DNA from: Hymenoscyphus infarciens
Lineage: Eukaryota; Ascomycota; Leotiomycetes; Helotiales; Helotiaceae
DNA length: 64,000 nt
Direction: 5' to 3'
Assembly: GCA_001414345.1 (NCBI GenBank)
Contig: LLCB01000026.1
Span: 186,001 to 250,000, forward strand
Shown here piece after piece: positions 22,305 to 32,379 of this stretch. Both the position numbers and the translations under genes were made by a program. The notes below the pieces were generated by a model that searched no databases, was not told the DNA's origin, and saw nothing but the letters and a program-made list of their open reading frames with translations. How positions within the stretch are numbered: the stretch's first letter is position 1; each line of letters opens with the position of its first letter.

Positions 22305-23004
22305 GCGACTCATACTAGCTTCGGCTCACCTGCAAGCAGGAACCGTGTGTAACAAAAAGGAGCCCGTCTATGATAACTAATGAATTGTTAAGATATGAGC
22401 CAACCTCCCAGGAAGAGAAGAGTAGTCCTAGAACTTTCGACTAGTAATTTCTAGCTTTCAACTAGAACAAGCCGTTTTTGTACTTAATCTCGGCATCCTC
22501 AACCGGACGACAGGCTGACAGATCTCGGGAGTCGGCGAGCAGCAACGTTCCCCGACGGCATTTGTGACAATTCTATGAATGATGAACGTGATTGGGTGAA
22601 AGTGAGGGGAGTGACTTAATTACCCGAGGAGGCAGCTGCAGCCTCGTCTCACAAGGATCTGGATGGGTGAAGGGTTCACCGGGCCAAAGGAAGGAAGCTG
22701 CGAGTCTTTTCCACGACTCACGAGCCAAACACAGCCAAACAAGCCTGAGCTACCGGTGCATACCCCGTTTTATATGAGTATGCCTTTCCCGAGTTCCATT
22801 GTTGTCTTTGTGATTTGTGAAGTTCCAATTGCCTTCTTTTCTTTTCACTTCAAAGCTTTCACAACACCAAACAAAGATCGCAGTTCACCAAAATCTCAGC
22901 CTCATCAAAACCCCACCTCACGATTGCATTTACATGTGATCGGGCCTCGCCCAGAACCACCACATTCCCCGACGCAAAACACCACCCCCACAGCCATTTC
23001 TGAA
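22305..23004. other. Intergenic / 5' leader of the acidic protein gene
   Basis: No separate gene. The downstream frame stays open back to 22663, but residues before the methionine at 23005 are low-complexity and unlike the conserved part. 22700-23000 is pyrimidine-rich, as in a fungal promoter or 5' UTR. Confidence 0.5.
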
Positions 23005-24138
23005 ATGCAACCACCAATTCATCCACCACGGACCCAAGAGCTTCTGGCTCCCCTCTTAGGCGCATTACCAGCAGCTTCCATTTCGAAAGAACCCCCCAGT
23101 GCGCTTCTACCTCTCCTCTCGCCCATTCTGCGACAACGGGTACAGCTTCTTTCCTCGGCGAGCACCGAGCCATGGCTCTCGCTCTTATGTTACGACCATG
23201 CGAAGACGCAGAAATTGGAGCAGGCGGTGAAGAGTGAGGCGTTGGAGGCGCATCCTGTTTCGGGCGAGGTGGAGGTGGATTGGGAGTATGATGTGGATGT
23301 GAGGTATAAGCGGGTGGATGAGGAGACGCTGCAGGCTCTTGTGTCGCTGCAGCCTTTCAATATTGATGTGAAGCTTATATGGTGTGTCAATGATGAACTG
23401 GGAGGTGGTGATGGGTGGAGGATAGGAGAAGTGAGTGTGCCAGAGGGAAACGGTGCTTGGGGAGAAAAAACTATTCGAGAGGCAGAGGAGGATTTTGAAA
23501 CCCGAACTACGAATTCGGTACCCCAGATTGGGGGCACGAATGGAGGGAGTCTTCTTACGCCCGACGAGGAGGGCGATGATGACGATTATTGGGCGCAATA
23601 TGATAACACGCCTTCTCGAACTCCTGCCAAACACTCTCCTGCTCCTCCAACTCTGGGGAACAACAATACATTGGGGGCGAATACAAACGAGGAAGATTAC
23701 TATGCACAATACGGAAATGTACAACCTGCAATGGATAACCACGACCCCGACGAAGCCCAGCAGAACGGCGATGTGGAATCCTCCCTCGGACGAGACGAAA
23801 TAGCGAGAGAACTCCAGCAACAACTTTCTTCGAATCCCGAACTTACATCCTTCCCTCCCCCTATATCCTCCGAACAACATAATCCTGAAGCAATTCTCCA
23901 CCCAAGACCGTCATCCAGCACTGGAAGTTCTGGTAGCGACACGGTAGCAAGGTTGGAACGGAGGGCTGCTGCGAATTCGATGAGTGAACATAGTGAGACG
24001 GGGATTAAACAGCATATTTCTACGAGTATGAAGAGTTTATATCGTTTGGCGAGGGTTGGGGGTATTGAGAGGGAGGAGTTTGATCGGTTGGTTAGGACGG
24101 AGTTGGATTGTCTTGGGTTGATGGATGAGGATAATTGA
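23005..24138 (+). CDS. Conserved acidic fungal protein of unknown function, 377 aa
   Basis: The frame is open from 22663, but I prefer the start at 23005 (MQPPIHPPRTQELLAPLLGA). Residues 1-100 are leucine/alanine-rich and helical (LLPLLSPILRQRVQLLSS, EPWLSLLCYD). Then comes an acidic stretch, and two copies of a short tyrosine motif, DDDYWAQYDN (about residue 193) and EEDYYAQYGN (about 231), in a disordered Asn/Pro/Ser-rich region. The last about 60 residues are helical (KQHISTSMKSLYRLARVGGI). I do not recognise a named family. The motif copies suggest a repeated short protein-binding site. No signal peptide. A RIP-degraded transposon piece begins about 32 bp after the stop, yet this frame is intact. 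Confidence 0.7.
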   Translation: MQPPIHPPRTQELLAPLLGALPAASISKEPPSALLPLLSPILRQRVQLLSSASTEPWLSLLCYDHAKTQKLEQAVKSEALEAHPVSGEVEVDWEYDVDVRYKRVDEETLQALVSLQPFNIDVKLIWCVNDELGGGDGWRIGEVSVPEGNGAWGEKTIREAEEDFETRTTNSVPQIGGTNGGSLLTPDEEGDDDDYWAQYDNTPSRTPAKHSPAPPTLGNNNTLGANTNEEDYYAQYGNVQPAMDNHDPDEAQQNGDVESSLGRDEIARELQQQLSSNPELTSFPPPISSEQHNPEAILHPRPSSSTGSSGSDTVARLERRAAANSMSEHSETGIKQHISTSMKSLYRLARVGGIEREEFDRLVRTELDCLGLMDEDN

Positions 24139-24169
24139 TAAATGTGTATATTCATGATAAGAGGGGATA

Positions 24170-24558
24170 TAATCTAGTATTTTAAAAGGTCTTATCTACT
24201 ATTTAGTAAGCTTTTAGCTAGAACGATTTATCTTAAGATTCTTAGTAGATAAGTAGACTTTATCTCTAATATCTTAGTTATTACCTCTATAGTATTAATT
24301 TATACTATTCTCTATTCTTTTCTAGGCCTTACTTATATTATCTTTTACTATTCTCTAAGTAGAGTATATATATTAAGCTACTTTTACTATCTTATTATAG
24401 TTAAGACGTTTTTAAGAAATAGACGTCTTTAGTATATTCTAGTTTTATAAAGTTCTTAGGTTAAGTCTAAACTTAAGCTAATAAGAGGTTATACTAATAG
24501 ATAAGTATAGAAGTATTATTTATACTTTATCTATTAGAGAGATTAATTCGCTCTAGTT
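24170..24558 (-). mobile_element. Ty3/gypsy integrase-end fragment, RIP-degraded
   Basis: The reverse complement of this segment matches 62963-63350 almost base for base (for example the block with GCTAAAAGCTTACTAAATAG, and the block TTATCTATTAGAGAGATTAA seen from the other strand). It is therefore the 3' part of pol from the same retrotransposon family, inserted in the opposite orientation and cut off at both ends. Confidence 0.75.
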
Positions 24559-25330
24559 ATCTAAATTCGCTAGATATGAATGTATGTTAGACGAGAGTAG
24601 TGAACGGGAATGAGAACAAAAACTCGATCTCTCTCGATAAGTTTACCTACAAATTGAAAGTGGGGGAGAAGATGCTAATAGATGAATGCGCGTTCTTCGT
24701 TTCCTTTCGGGGTTAGAAGGGTGTGCTCTCGGGAATTGAAGGCGAGTTTGAAAGCGGGAGAGATTGTGGAGTAGGACATTGATTGAGTGGAAGAAAGTAA
24801 GCGTTCGGTGATCTACCTCTGTTTGTTGTTCTTGTTCGTGTTATTCGAATTCTTTCTCTACTTACCGGGGATGGAAGGAATAAATAGGTAGACTTGATAT
24901 ATTCTATCTTATCTAAATAGATAGTTAGTAAATGGATGTGTTAATTGAGATTGAGAGACCTGCCTAGCTGTCTACCTTTCGCAAACTTCTTATGTATTGT
25001 GATTGTCTTGTTGGTGGAATGAGGAGTTTGGGGGCTGAAAAAGAGTGTAAGGTAAGCTACGAACTAAGCCAACAAGTTGTCCTGTAATCAATCAACTTTC
25101 GTGTAACCCACCGATTGTCGAGTAAGCCACAGAGAAGTTCATAGAGTAGGCTAGGTAATTGTTGTCAAGCTTCATAGTTAGAGGCTAAAAGCAGTGACGG
25201 GTAAACTACGAGTGAGCCATCGATTGTCGAGTAAGCTACTAAGTAACGAGTACGTCTAGCTTTATATTTTAAGAGATTAAATTTTCCCGAATAAGCTAAG
25301 AGTAAGCCAAACACTATATTTAGAGGCTAA
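24559..25330. other. Undegraded island inside the AT-rich block
   Basis: Base composition returns to normal with TpG and CpA present, unlike both flanks. No open frame over about 60 codons. Near-identical 20-mers (CGATTGTCGAGTAAGC core) occur at about 25112 and 25221 within a repeat region described separately. It is probably original unique sequence between two insertions. Confidence 0.5.
25065..25320 (+). repeat. Direct repeats with CGATTGTCGAGTAAGC core, about 109 bp apart
   Basis: CCGATTGTCGAGTAAGCCAC at 25111 and TCGATTGTCGAGTAAGCTAC at 25220. Further partial copies such as CGAATAAGCTAAGAGTAAGC lie near 25296, and GTAAGCTACGAACTAAGCC near 25051. Possibly a degenerate minisatellite. Confidence 0.5.
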
Positions 25331-27029
25331 AACTATAGATAAATCGCGAGCTAATTTTTTTTTTATTTAGTATTTTTGTTTTAATAGAGAGAGTTTAAGT
25401 AAGAGGTGGATTTTAAGTTAAGAGTATATAAGTATAGATAGAGAGCGTAGTTAGTAGAGTTTAAAGTAGTAGTATTTTTTTTTTTAAAGAGAGTTATTAT
25501 AATTATATTTCTACTTTTTATAAGATAATACTATCGATTAATAAACTAAGAATAGCTTAAACTTTATATATAATACTTTTTCAAAATAGTACTATTAGTA
25601 GATTATTTACTAATATCTATTACTAATAGATAATCCTAGAGTAGTAAATATCTATTTCTATAAAAACTTAAGAACTTAGCTTCTTAATAAATAATAATTA
25701 AACCTAGGTTTAGTTTTAAGCTATTTCGAGAAAGTAATTAGTAGCTAGGATTCTACTATACTACTCTAATACTAAATAAATATCTTCTTAGTATAGAATA
25801 TAATTAGAGACTTAGAAGAAAATCACTTTAGAAGAAGCTTAAAATAATAAGTATTTTTATATTAATAGTAGAGTAGATATAGAGTTTTATATAAGACTTC
25901 TCTTATATTAAGCTTAGAGACTTTTTCTTATTAAGACTAGAGCGAGTATAGCTTCTATTATATATTACTAGGTATTTCTTCGTATAGAATAGCGTTAATA
26001 GTATTATTTTTCTTAGACTTTATATAGAAAATCAAATATACTTTTATTCTATTTTCTCTTTTAAATAAAAAGAACTATTTATAATAAAGCTTCTCTATAT
26101 TATTAATATCTAATTTCCTCTATTAAATAGTAATCTAGATATCTAGTCTAATCTTTCTTTATATAGCTTAGATTATATTTAAAACGTCGGTTTATAACTA
26201 TAATAGTATATTCTTATCTTCTCGACTTATAAAGTAGCTACTGCTTTCTTACTTATCTATAACCTTTTTTCTTCTCTATTAGTAAGTTATATAGATTCTC
26301 TACTATCTCTAATATATCTCGCTAATAATCGAGTTCTATCTTATAATCTATAACTTAGAACCTAGTTATCTAATAGATTAGACGGAAAGTATATACGAGA
26401 AGACTTTATCTACTTATAATAAACTTCAGAGATAGTTTTAAATAACGCTCGCTATTCTAGCTTTTTTTATCTCTTAGTTAGAAAGCTTTATTTAAACTAG
26501 AGAATGAAATTCTCTATAACTCTAGACTAGAATCTCTAAATAACTAAAATAAGATAAGAGTAGACTTAGATACTAATACTTTTATATTAATAAATTATTA
26601 ATAATTAGCTCTTAATATATATTAATACTATTTTACTCTAATATAACTAGCGCTATATATCGTTAGTAAAAGAGAGATAATTATTAATATATATCTATTT
26701 TTTTAAGCTAGTAATACTATATAGTAAATATAAGTTATATACTATAACTTACTTTTTTAGATTCTAAAAGCTAATTTTCTTTTATATTAATAGTATATTA
26801 AGAAATCTAGATTAATTGCTTTAAGCTAAGCACTTACTTATATTATATATTATATTAATAAAAAGTATATAACTTTACTTAAAGTCGAGTCTATAGATTC
26901 TATTAGCTACTAATATAGATTTACTACTAACTAATTATATAACTCGATATATTAATATCTATTTATAATTTATAGATTTCTAATATATTATTAGTTAAGT
27001 TCTACTTAATAGAATAATTATTAGTAATA
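25331..27029. repeat. RIP-degraded repeat, family not identified
   Basis: Strongly AT-rich with almost no CpA or TpG. Sequence is dominated by TA, CT, AG and TT steps and poly-T. No ATG-initiated frame of any length survives. Fragments of protein-like sequence can be read only through many TAA/TAG stops, and I could not assign them. Confidence 0.55.
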
Positions 27030-27284
27030 TAATAACAAGGTAGGAGTAGAGTAGTGAAGTAGTCTATTCGTGGTTATTAACGCGAAAACTAAAGGTAAAG
27101 AGCGAAGACAGCTCTGAACGATGCTAATATACAAGAGGTACGAAACCGACTAACGTTATACGTCGGCTAATACAAAAGCCCGAACCTACGTAACCTTCCT
27201 AAAATAGATAATATAAGACAACAACTGCCGAAACCTTATATATAGCAGGTACTCCTAGCTATCTAGGATGACGGCATGCCGTCA
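27030..27284 (-). mobile_element. LTR copy, least degraded of the family, with perfect palindrome at its end
   Basis: Read on the minus strand, it begins with the 16-nt palindrome TGACGGCATGCCGTCA (27269-27284) and continues with CCTAGATAGCTAGGAGTACC and TGCTATATATAAGGTTTCGG. The latter looks like a TATA region. The same order occurs in degraded form at 53985-54290 and 43815-44110. GC content is higher than in all other copies, so this insertion is younger or escaped most RIP. No internal element region was found beside it: probably a solo or truncated LTR. Confidence 0.65.
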
Positions 27285-28779
27285 TAAGTAAGTCTCTTAA
27301 TATTTATTAAGAGTATTAGTATCTAAGTCTAGATAAGAGACTTAGTAGAAGATATTAGTTAATTAAAACTAATTATTCTAAAGACTTTTAAAGTACTTTA
27401 TTTAGTTATTTAACTATTCTAGACTTTTAATAAAGAAAATATAAAGAAAAAATATAGACTTTTTAGCTATTATATTATAGTAATATACTAAACTCTATTT
27501 ATTTATATCTTAGCTCTAATTTTAAAGCTAAGTATTATAAAGTATTTTAGATATACTACGAATTATATAATTATAACTTAGCTAGACTTATATATCTCTA
27601 ATTATTTAATATATATTTTTAAAATTTCGCGAAAATATAAACTTATAAGTTTTTAGTTTATATACTTACTTTCTCTCGCCGCGTCTATAACTTAAGTAAT
27701 AGCTTCTACTAAGAGAGTTTTAATTCTTCTTCTACTATTAAACTATAATAGATTAGTTATAACTCTTATTTATCTTAATCTACGTATTATTTATTTATTT
27801 ATAGATTAAAGAGTTTTAGTATAATAGAATTCTTATATACTATTAACTACTCTCGACTTTACTTAATATTTAGAGAAAGTAGACGTATTTCTAAGATATA
27901 AATAAGCTACTCGAGCTAATAAGCTATTTAGTAAGTCTTAAACTCGAGTTATCTATTTATAGTACTTATTCTAGAAATCTAACTTTAGTATAAAATACTA
28001 TAGAGCTTTATAATAATCTTAATAATAACGTAGATATCTAATAGTCTATATAAAGATATAAAACTAATATAGTCTCTTCTAATTAGAACTTAATCGACTA
28101 CCTTTTCTAATAGCTAACTTAAGAGAATCTATTTTAGTCTAACTACTAAATAGCTAATTTTTAAAAGAACTAGAATAATTAAATATAAGAACTAGAGTAT
28201 TAAGAATACTTAAGTTTAATTAGTTATAAATAAATAAGTTTATCTAAGTTTATTAAGTTAGCTTAGCTAATCTAGACTCTTATAATAAGAGTTTTAAACG
28301 GGAATTATAGAACTTATAGCTATTATTTAGTATAGATCGAATAAAATATATTTTTTAAAAGTCTTTTTAGTATATATCTCGTCTATTTAAGTAGAATAGT
28401 AGTACTAATAGAGGAGAATATCTATTTTATAATTTTTTTTTAGATACTAGATATATTATTAGTATATCTAGTACTTCTATTATACTATTAGTATACTATT
28501 ATAATACTATCTATAATTGAGATACTAGCTAGTATACTTATTACTAGATAGATTAAGTATATTAGAAATACTAGAAAGAAAGAAATAATTAATTATATAA
28601 CTTTAGTAACTAAATACAAAAGCTAGTTTATAGCTTTTTTAGTCTTATATATATAGTATAGCTAATATAATAGTATAGTTAATATTTTTAGCTAGGAATC
28701 TATTATAGTATAGCTAGTACTAAGCTTTTCTACTAATATCTAAAAGTTTTTTATAATATATATATATAAAAATTAAAGC
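27285..28779. repeat. RIP-degraded repeat, family not identified
   Basis: AT-rich, TpG/CpA-poor. Contains pieces such as TTATTTAGTTATTTAACTATTCTAGA near 27400 that resemble the units of the 31.5-32.0 kb repeat. No coding capacity. Confidence 0.5.
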
Positions 28780-29080
28780 TTTTATAATAGTACGAAATAT
28801 ATACTACTATCGAAGAGATATATAGAAGTGTATTTAGTAGAATAGTATATATAAATACTAGGCTCTAATATAGAAGAAAAGAATAAACTATTCTTTTCTA
28901 ATTATAAGAGAGTTAGTAGCTATATATAAGAGATTTAGATAATATAAAAGAGATTAAGAGATCTAAAAGCCTAGACGTATATAATCTTCTTAAATTAGAG
29001 AATATAAAACAACGACTACTAAAACCTTATATATACGGTCTATATTATATAATCTCGGCTATATAAGATAGTAGACTATT
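28780..29080 (-). mobile_element. LTR of the gypsy family, degraded, minus orientation
   Basis: Contains the family's LTR blocks in order on the plus strand: ATAGTACGAAATATATACTA, AATACTAGGCTCTAATATAG, then TATATAAGAG, and AAAACCTTATATATACGG. It corresponds to 42335-42710 and 53985-54290. Leader sequence is not visible next to it, so probably solo. Confidence 0.6.
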
Positions 29081-30559
29081 ATAGCTTTAGAGATTAAAAT
29101 ATTATATTCTTATGTTTTAGTAGCGTATATTTTAATATATATATTTTAAGAAAGTATAAGTAAAAGTATATACTATAATCTATAGAAATAAGTAATATAT
29201 ATTTTTAAGAGTCTAGTATTTTTAAAAAGCGGAGTTTATTTACTAAATATATAAGGTTTTAGCTTTAGATATTTTATATTATCTATATTATAAAAGTTTT
29301 AGACTTTAGTATTAGATAGACTTTAGTAGATTATATATAATAGCTAGCTATCTTAAATAGCTATTAAGTTTTAGACGTTTATATTATCTAAGTATTATTT
29401 AGTTTTAGTTATAGACTTTATATAGTCTAAATCTCTATATATATATATATATACTCTATCTTTCTCTTAAAAAGAGACTAATTTATTATTTTTCTTAATA
29501 TTAAGTCTAGTAATAGTATATATTATTTTAGTCTATATAATTCTATATATCTTTTTAATAGTAGTAAATATTTCATATTATATAAATATATATAAGCTAA
29601 ATAGACTCTAAGAAGACATAAAGCTCTAAATATAACTACGATACTTACTAGAATATAAAGAAAACTTAGTTTTACTTATTTATATATAGTTTTAAGTAAG
29701 TTTATTAAGTTAATATAATTACTCTTTTTATTTTATTTATTTTATTTTTAATATTTATATAGTCTTTTTAGCTTCTAGAGAGACGTTATATAGACGTACT
29801 TATTTATAGAGTTTTATCTAAAAGTAGCTTATATACTTCTTAGAATATCTATTACTAGGCTTATATAAGACTTCACGTCTATTATTCTAGGCTTTCTAGT
29901 AATAGCTTAGTATCTCTTTATATTTCTCTTATTTCGTTACTTTTAAAATTTTAGTTATTCTTATAAATAACTAAGTTAGTTTATTATAATAGCTCTTATA
30001 AGAGCTTAGTTAGCTCTCTCTTATATAGGAATAATAATAATCGTCTTCTAATATATTATCTTATATAGAACTAGTTTCTAATATATCTCTAATCTAAGTT
30101 TTCTAATTCTATCTTCTATTCTCTCTACTTTATAGTTCTATATCTCTTAAAAGATATTTCTACTACTTTATCTAAAAGCTATTAAACGCGTTTTAAATCT
30201 CTACTTATAATAATTATAAATAGTAGAGAATCTATTCTCTAGCTATAAAGACCTCTCTAGTTCTATACTCTTATTTATACTATCTAAGCCTCTTCTAATC
30301 ACTCTATTACTATTACTAGAGGTCTTTTAAATCTTCTAGTAATTCTCTTAACTCGAATATAGTATATATTAACTATATAGAATAGCTACTATAGATATTA
30401 CCGCTAATCTTAGTTTAGTATATAGCTTTTACTTTCTTAGAGTTATATAGAATTCTATAGTATATCTAGAGTAAAAGTCCTCTAGTATTAGTAGATATAT
30501 AGAATCGGTTTTAGAGGCTTTCTTAATTAGTTTAGTAGTCTATAGATATATAAGGATCA
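29081..30559. repeat. RIP-degraded repeats including second copy of the 0.9-kb dispersed repeat
   Basis: 29090-29230 aligns with 870-1060 of the left flank in RIP-altered form. A TA-dinucleotide tract lies near 29434-29450. The remainder is AT-rich with no coding capacity and no assigned family. Confidence 0.5.
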
Positions 30560-30960
30560 CGTTAGAGTCTATGTAATAAGATGTAATAACTTAAATAACT
30601 AGCTAAACTAGCTTAGAGACTTCTTACTATCTACTCGGCTAGAGGTCCGAGTTCTAACTTAGACACGTAATAGCTATACCTGTTATAGATACTCTCTATT
30701 AAAAGCTCTTTAATCTAAAGACATATAAAATAGCTAATAGCTAGCTCTATCTATAGCGGTTTATAGAGTGAATAGCTAATAGCTATAGTAGCTAGTATTA
30801 TAAGAATATAATAAAGAACTAAAGAAACAAAAAAAACAAAAAAAACAAAGATAATACTAGATACTAGAATATAAAGAAAATAATACTAGCTCTCTCTCGT
30901 AGCGGTTTTATAGAGTAATCGGCTAATAGCCGCGGTTTCCTAGTATTATAGAAGAGCTAT
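30560..30960. repeat. Repeat shared in inverted orientation with 45.84-45.97 kb, plus local duplication
   Basis: 30575-30700 is the reverse complement of about 45840-45965 (shared blocks include GCTATTACGTGTCTAAGT, ACTCGGACCTCTAGC and TTTAAGTTATTA). Within this segment a unit with TAGCGGTTT, AGAGTAATCGGCTAATAGCC, and CTAGTATTATAG occurs twice, at about 30747-30802 and 30890-30953, separated by an A/C-rich spacer (two AAAAAAACA units). This may be one end of another LTR or DNA transposon. Confidence 0.55.
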
Positions 30961-30979
30961 ATACCTCCTTTGTTTATAA

Positions 30980-31450
30980 CTCTTAACCTAAGAGTTTAAA
31001 TCATTAGCCTAGCTAAGTACTTTATAACGCCTTCTATAAGCTCCGCGCTATTACTTTCTAAAGCTAACTTCTTAAAAAAATTCTCCTAGTCTATTATAAA
31101 CTTATCGTCGACTTCTAAGGCCTATTCTATAGCCTATAGCTTCGATAATAGGCTTTTAAGCTTTTAAAAGTTCTCTCTATTCTCGTCGGCCTTTCTCTCT
31201 ATTTAACTATCTTTCTCTATCTTTACTAATATCTTACCTAGCACCTTATTAGTATCCTCTACCTCTCTTAGCTTAATAAGTAACTTTTAGAAGAACTTCG
31301 TAATAAACGCAGATTTTATTCTATATATCTATGCTAGGTATATTTCTATAGTCTAGGCTATAAGAGCATTCTCTAGAGTGTCGATTCGTTTTAATAGATA
31401 AAGATTATATGCTTCTAGTTCTTATTCTATATAAATCTATCTAAGTCTAT
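30980..31450 (-). pseudogene. Remnant of a coiled-coil transposon ORF (gag-like)
   Basis: Minus-strand reading gives long protein-like stretches such as LREVEDTNKVLGKILVKIEK, then ERKADENRENF, then DDKFIID, interrupted almost only by TAA and TAG. In their place glutamine (CAA/CAG) fits the heptad pattern. It is Glu/Lys/Leu-rich and helical. It looks like the N-terminal or gag-like protein of a mobile element with RIP stops. The family is not identified. Confidence 0.4.
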
Positions 31451-31489
31451 TTTCTAAAATAACTAGAAAACTTAAATTAAGATAAGTAA

Positions 31490-32015
31490 GATACTAGAAT
31501 AGTAAGAAAACTAGATTAAATTTATAAATAAATAATTTCAAGTAACTTTATTAGAGTAACTTAATTATTCTAGACTTCTAGTAGAAATATTTTAAATAAA
31601 ATATCTAGACTTTCTAGATATACTTTTATTTAAAAAAAAATTTAAACTCGGTTATTTAAAAGAACTAGAATAATAAACTTAAACTAGAAGACTTACTAGA
31701 ATAGTAAAATAACTTAAAGTTAATTATTTTAGATGAATTTAAAGTAACGCTCTTAAGTTAACTTAATTATTCTAAATTTCTAGAAAAAGAGTTTTAGATA
31801 AATACTTTTTATATACTTTATAAATTTAAGCGTAAGTAATTAAGATAATTTTAAGTAACTTTCTTAAGCTAACTTATTTATTCTAGACTATTAGTAAAAG
31901 TGTTTTAGATAAATAAACATTTAGATATATCTTAAAAAAATACTTTTAGTCTCTATAACAAGTTCTAGTAACTTACTTAAGTCTATCTAATTATTCTAAC
32001 TCTCTAGAAAAATCA
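31490..32015 (+). repeat. Degenerate tandem repeat, unit about 105-115 bp
   Basis: The core AACTTAATTATTCTAGACTT with preceding AAGTAACTT and following TTTTAGATAAATA recurs at about 31561, 31763, 31873 and 31988 (spacings 202, 110, 115). The gap of 202 equals about two units. This array forms the right end of the AT-rich block; normal sequence resumes near 32035. Confidence 0.55.
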
Positions 32016-32035
32016 AATCACGAATTATTAGGTAA

Positions 32036-32379
32036 TGCTAGTTTTCTGTTATTTCCTCACTATAATCACGAAACTCAAGAGTCGAATATACGTTGAGTTG
32101 TTGTATTCATTCCTCTTTCATCATCTTTCAAATACAAAAGTACCACCTCCTTCTCCCCCAGTGGCACAAAACCAATCAATATCGCATTCCAGTACTCTCA
32201 CAAAACAATGATCTTTTCACCCGTAAATGAAAAACAAAAAGGAACCACGTCTGAGGTGGTTGGGGAAGGGAATTCCTTCTCTGAACAAAGCAAAACAAGG
32301 GTGGTGGTATCTAGAAGAACGCAATGCAAAGCAATGCTAGCCAGAAACATCTTCTCCGATGACCAGGTAACAAATCTCC
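32036..32379. other. Border sequence between RIP block and gene block 2
   Basis: Composition switches sharply at about 32035. No gene supported. A 95-codon frame (+) and its antisense lack domains; this is probably the 3' UTR of the minus-strand gene that follows. Confidence 0.5.

Noticed and set aside
23185..23901. 238-codon minus-strand frame
   Set aside because: Antisense to the acidic protein gene; hydrophobic only because it complements acidic codons.
25065..25320. Short direct repeats that could suggest a CRISPR array
   Set aside because: Only two good copies, irregular spacing, eukaryotic context; a degenerate minisatellite is more likely.
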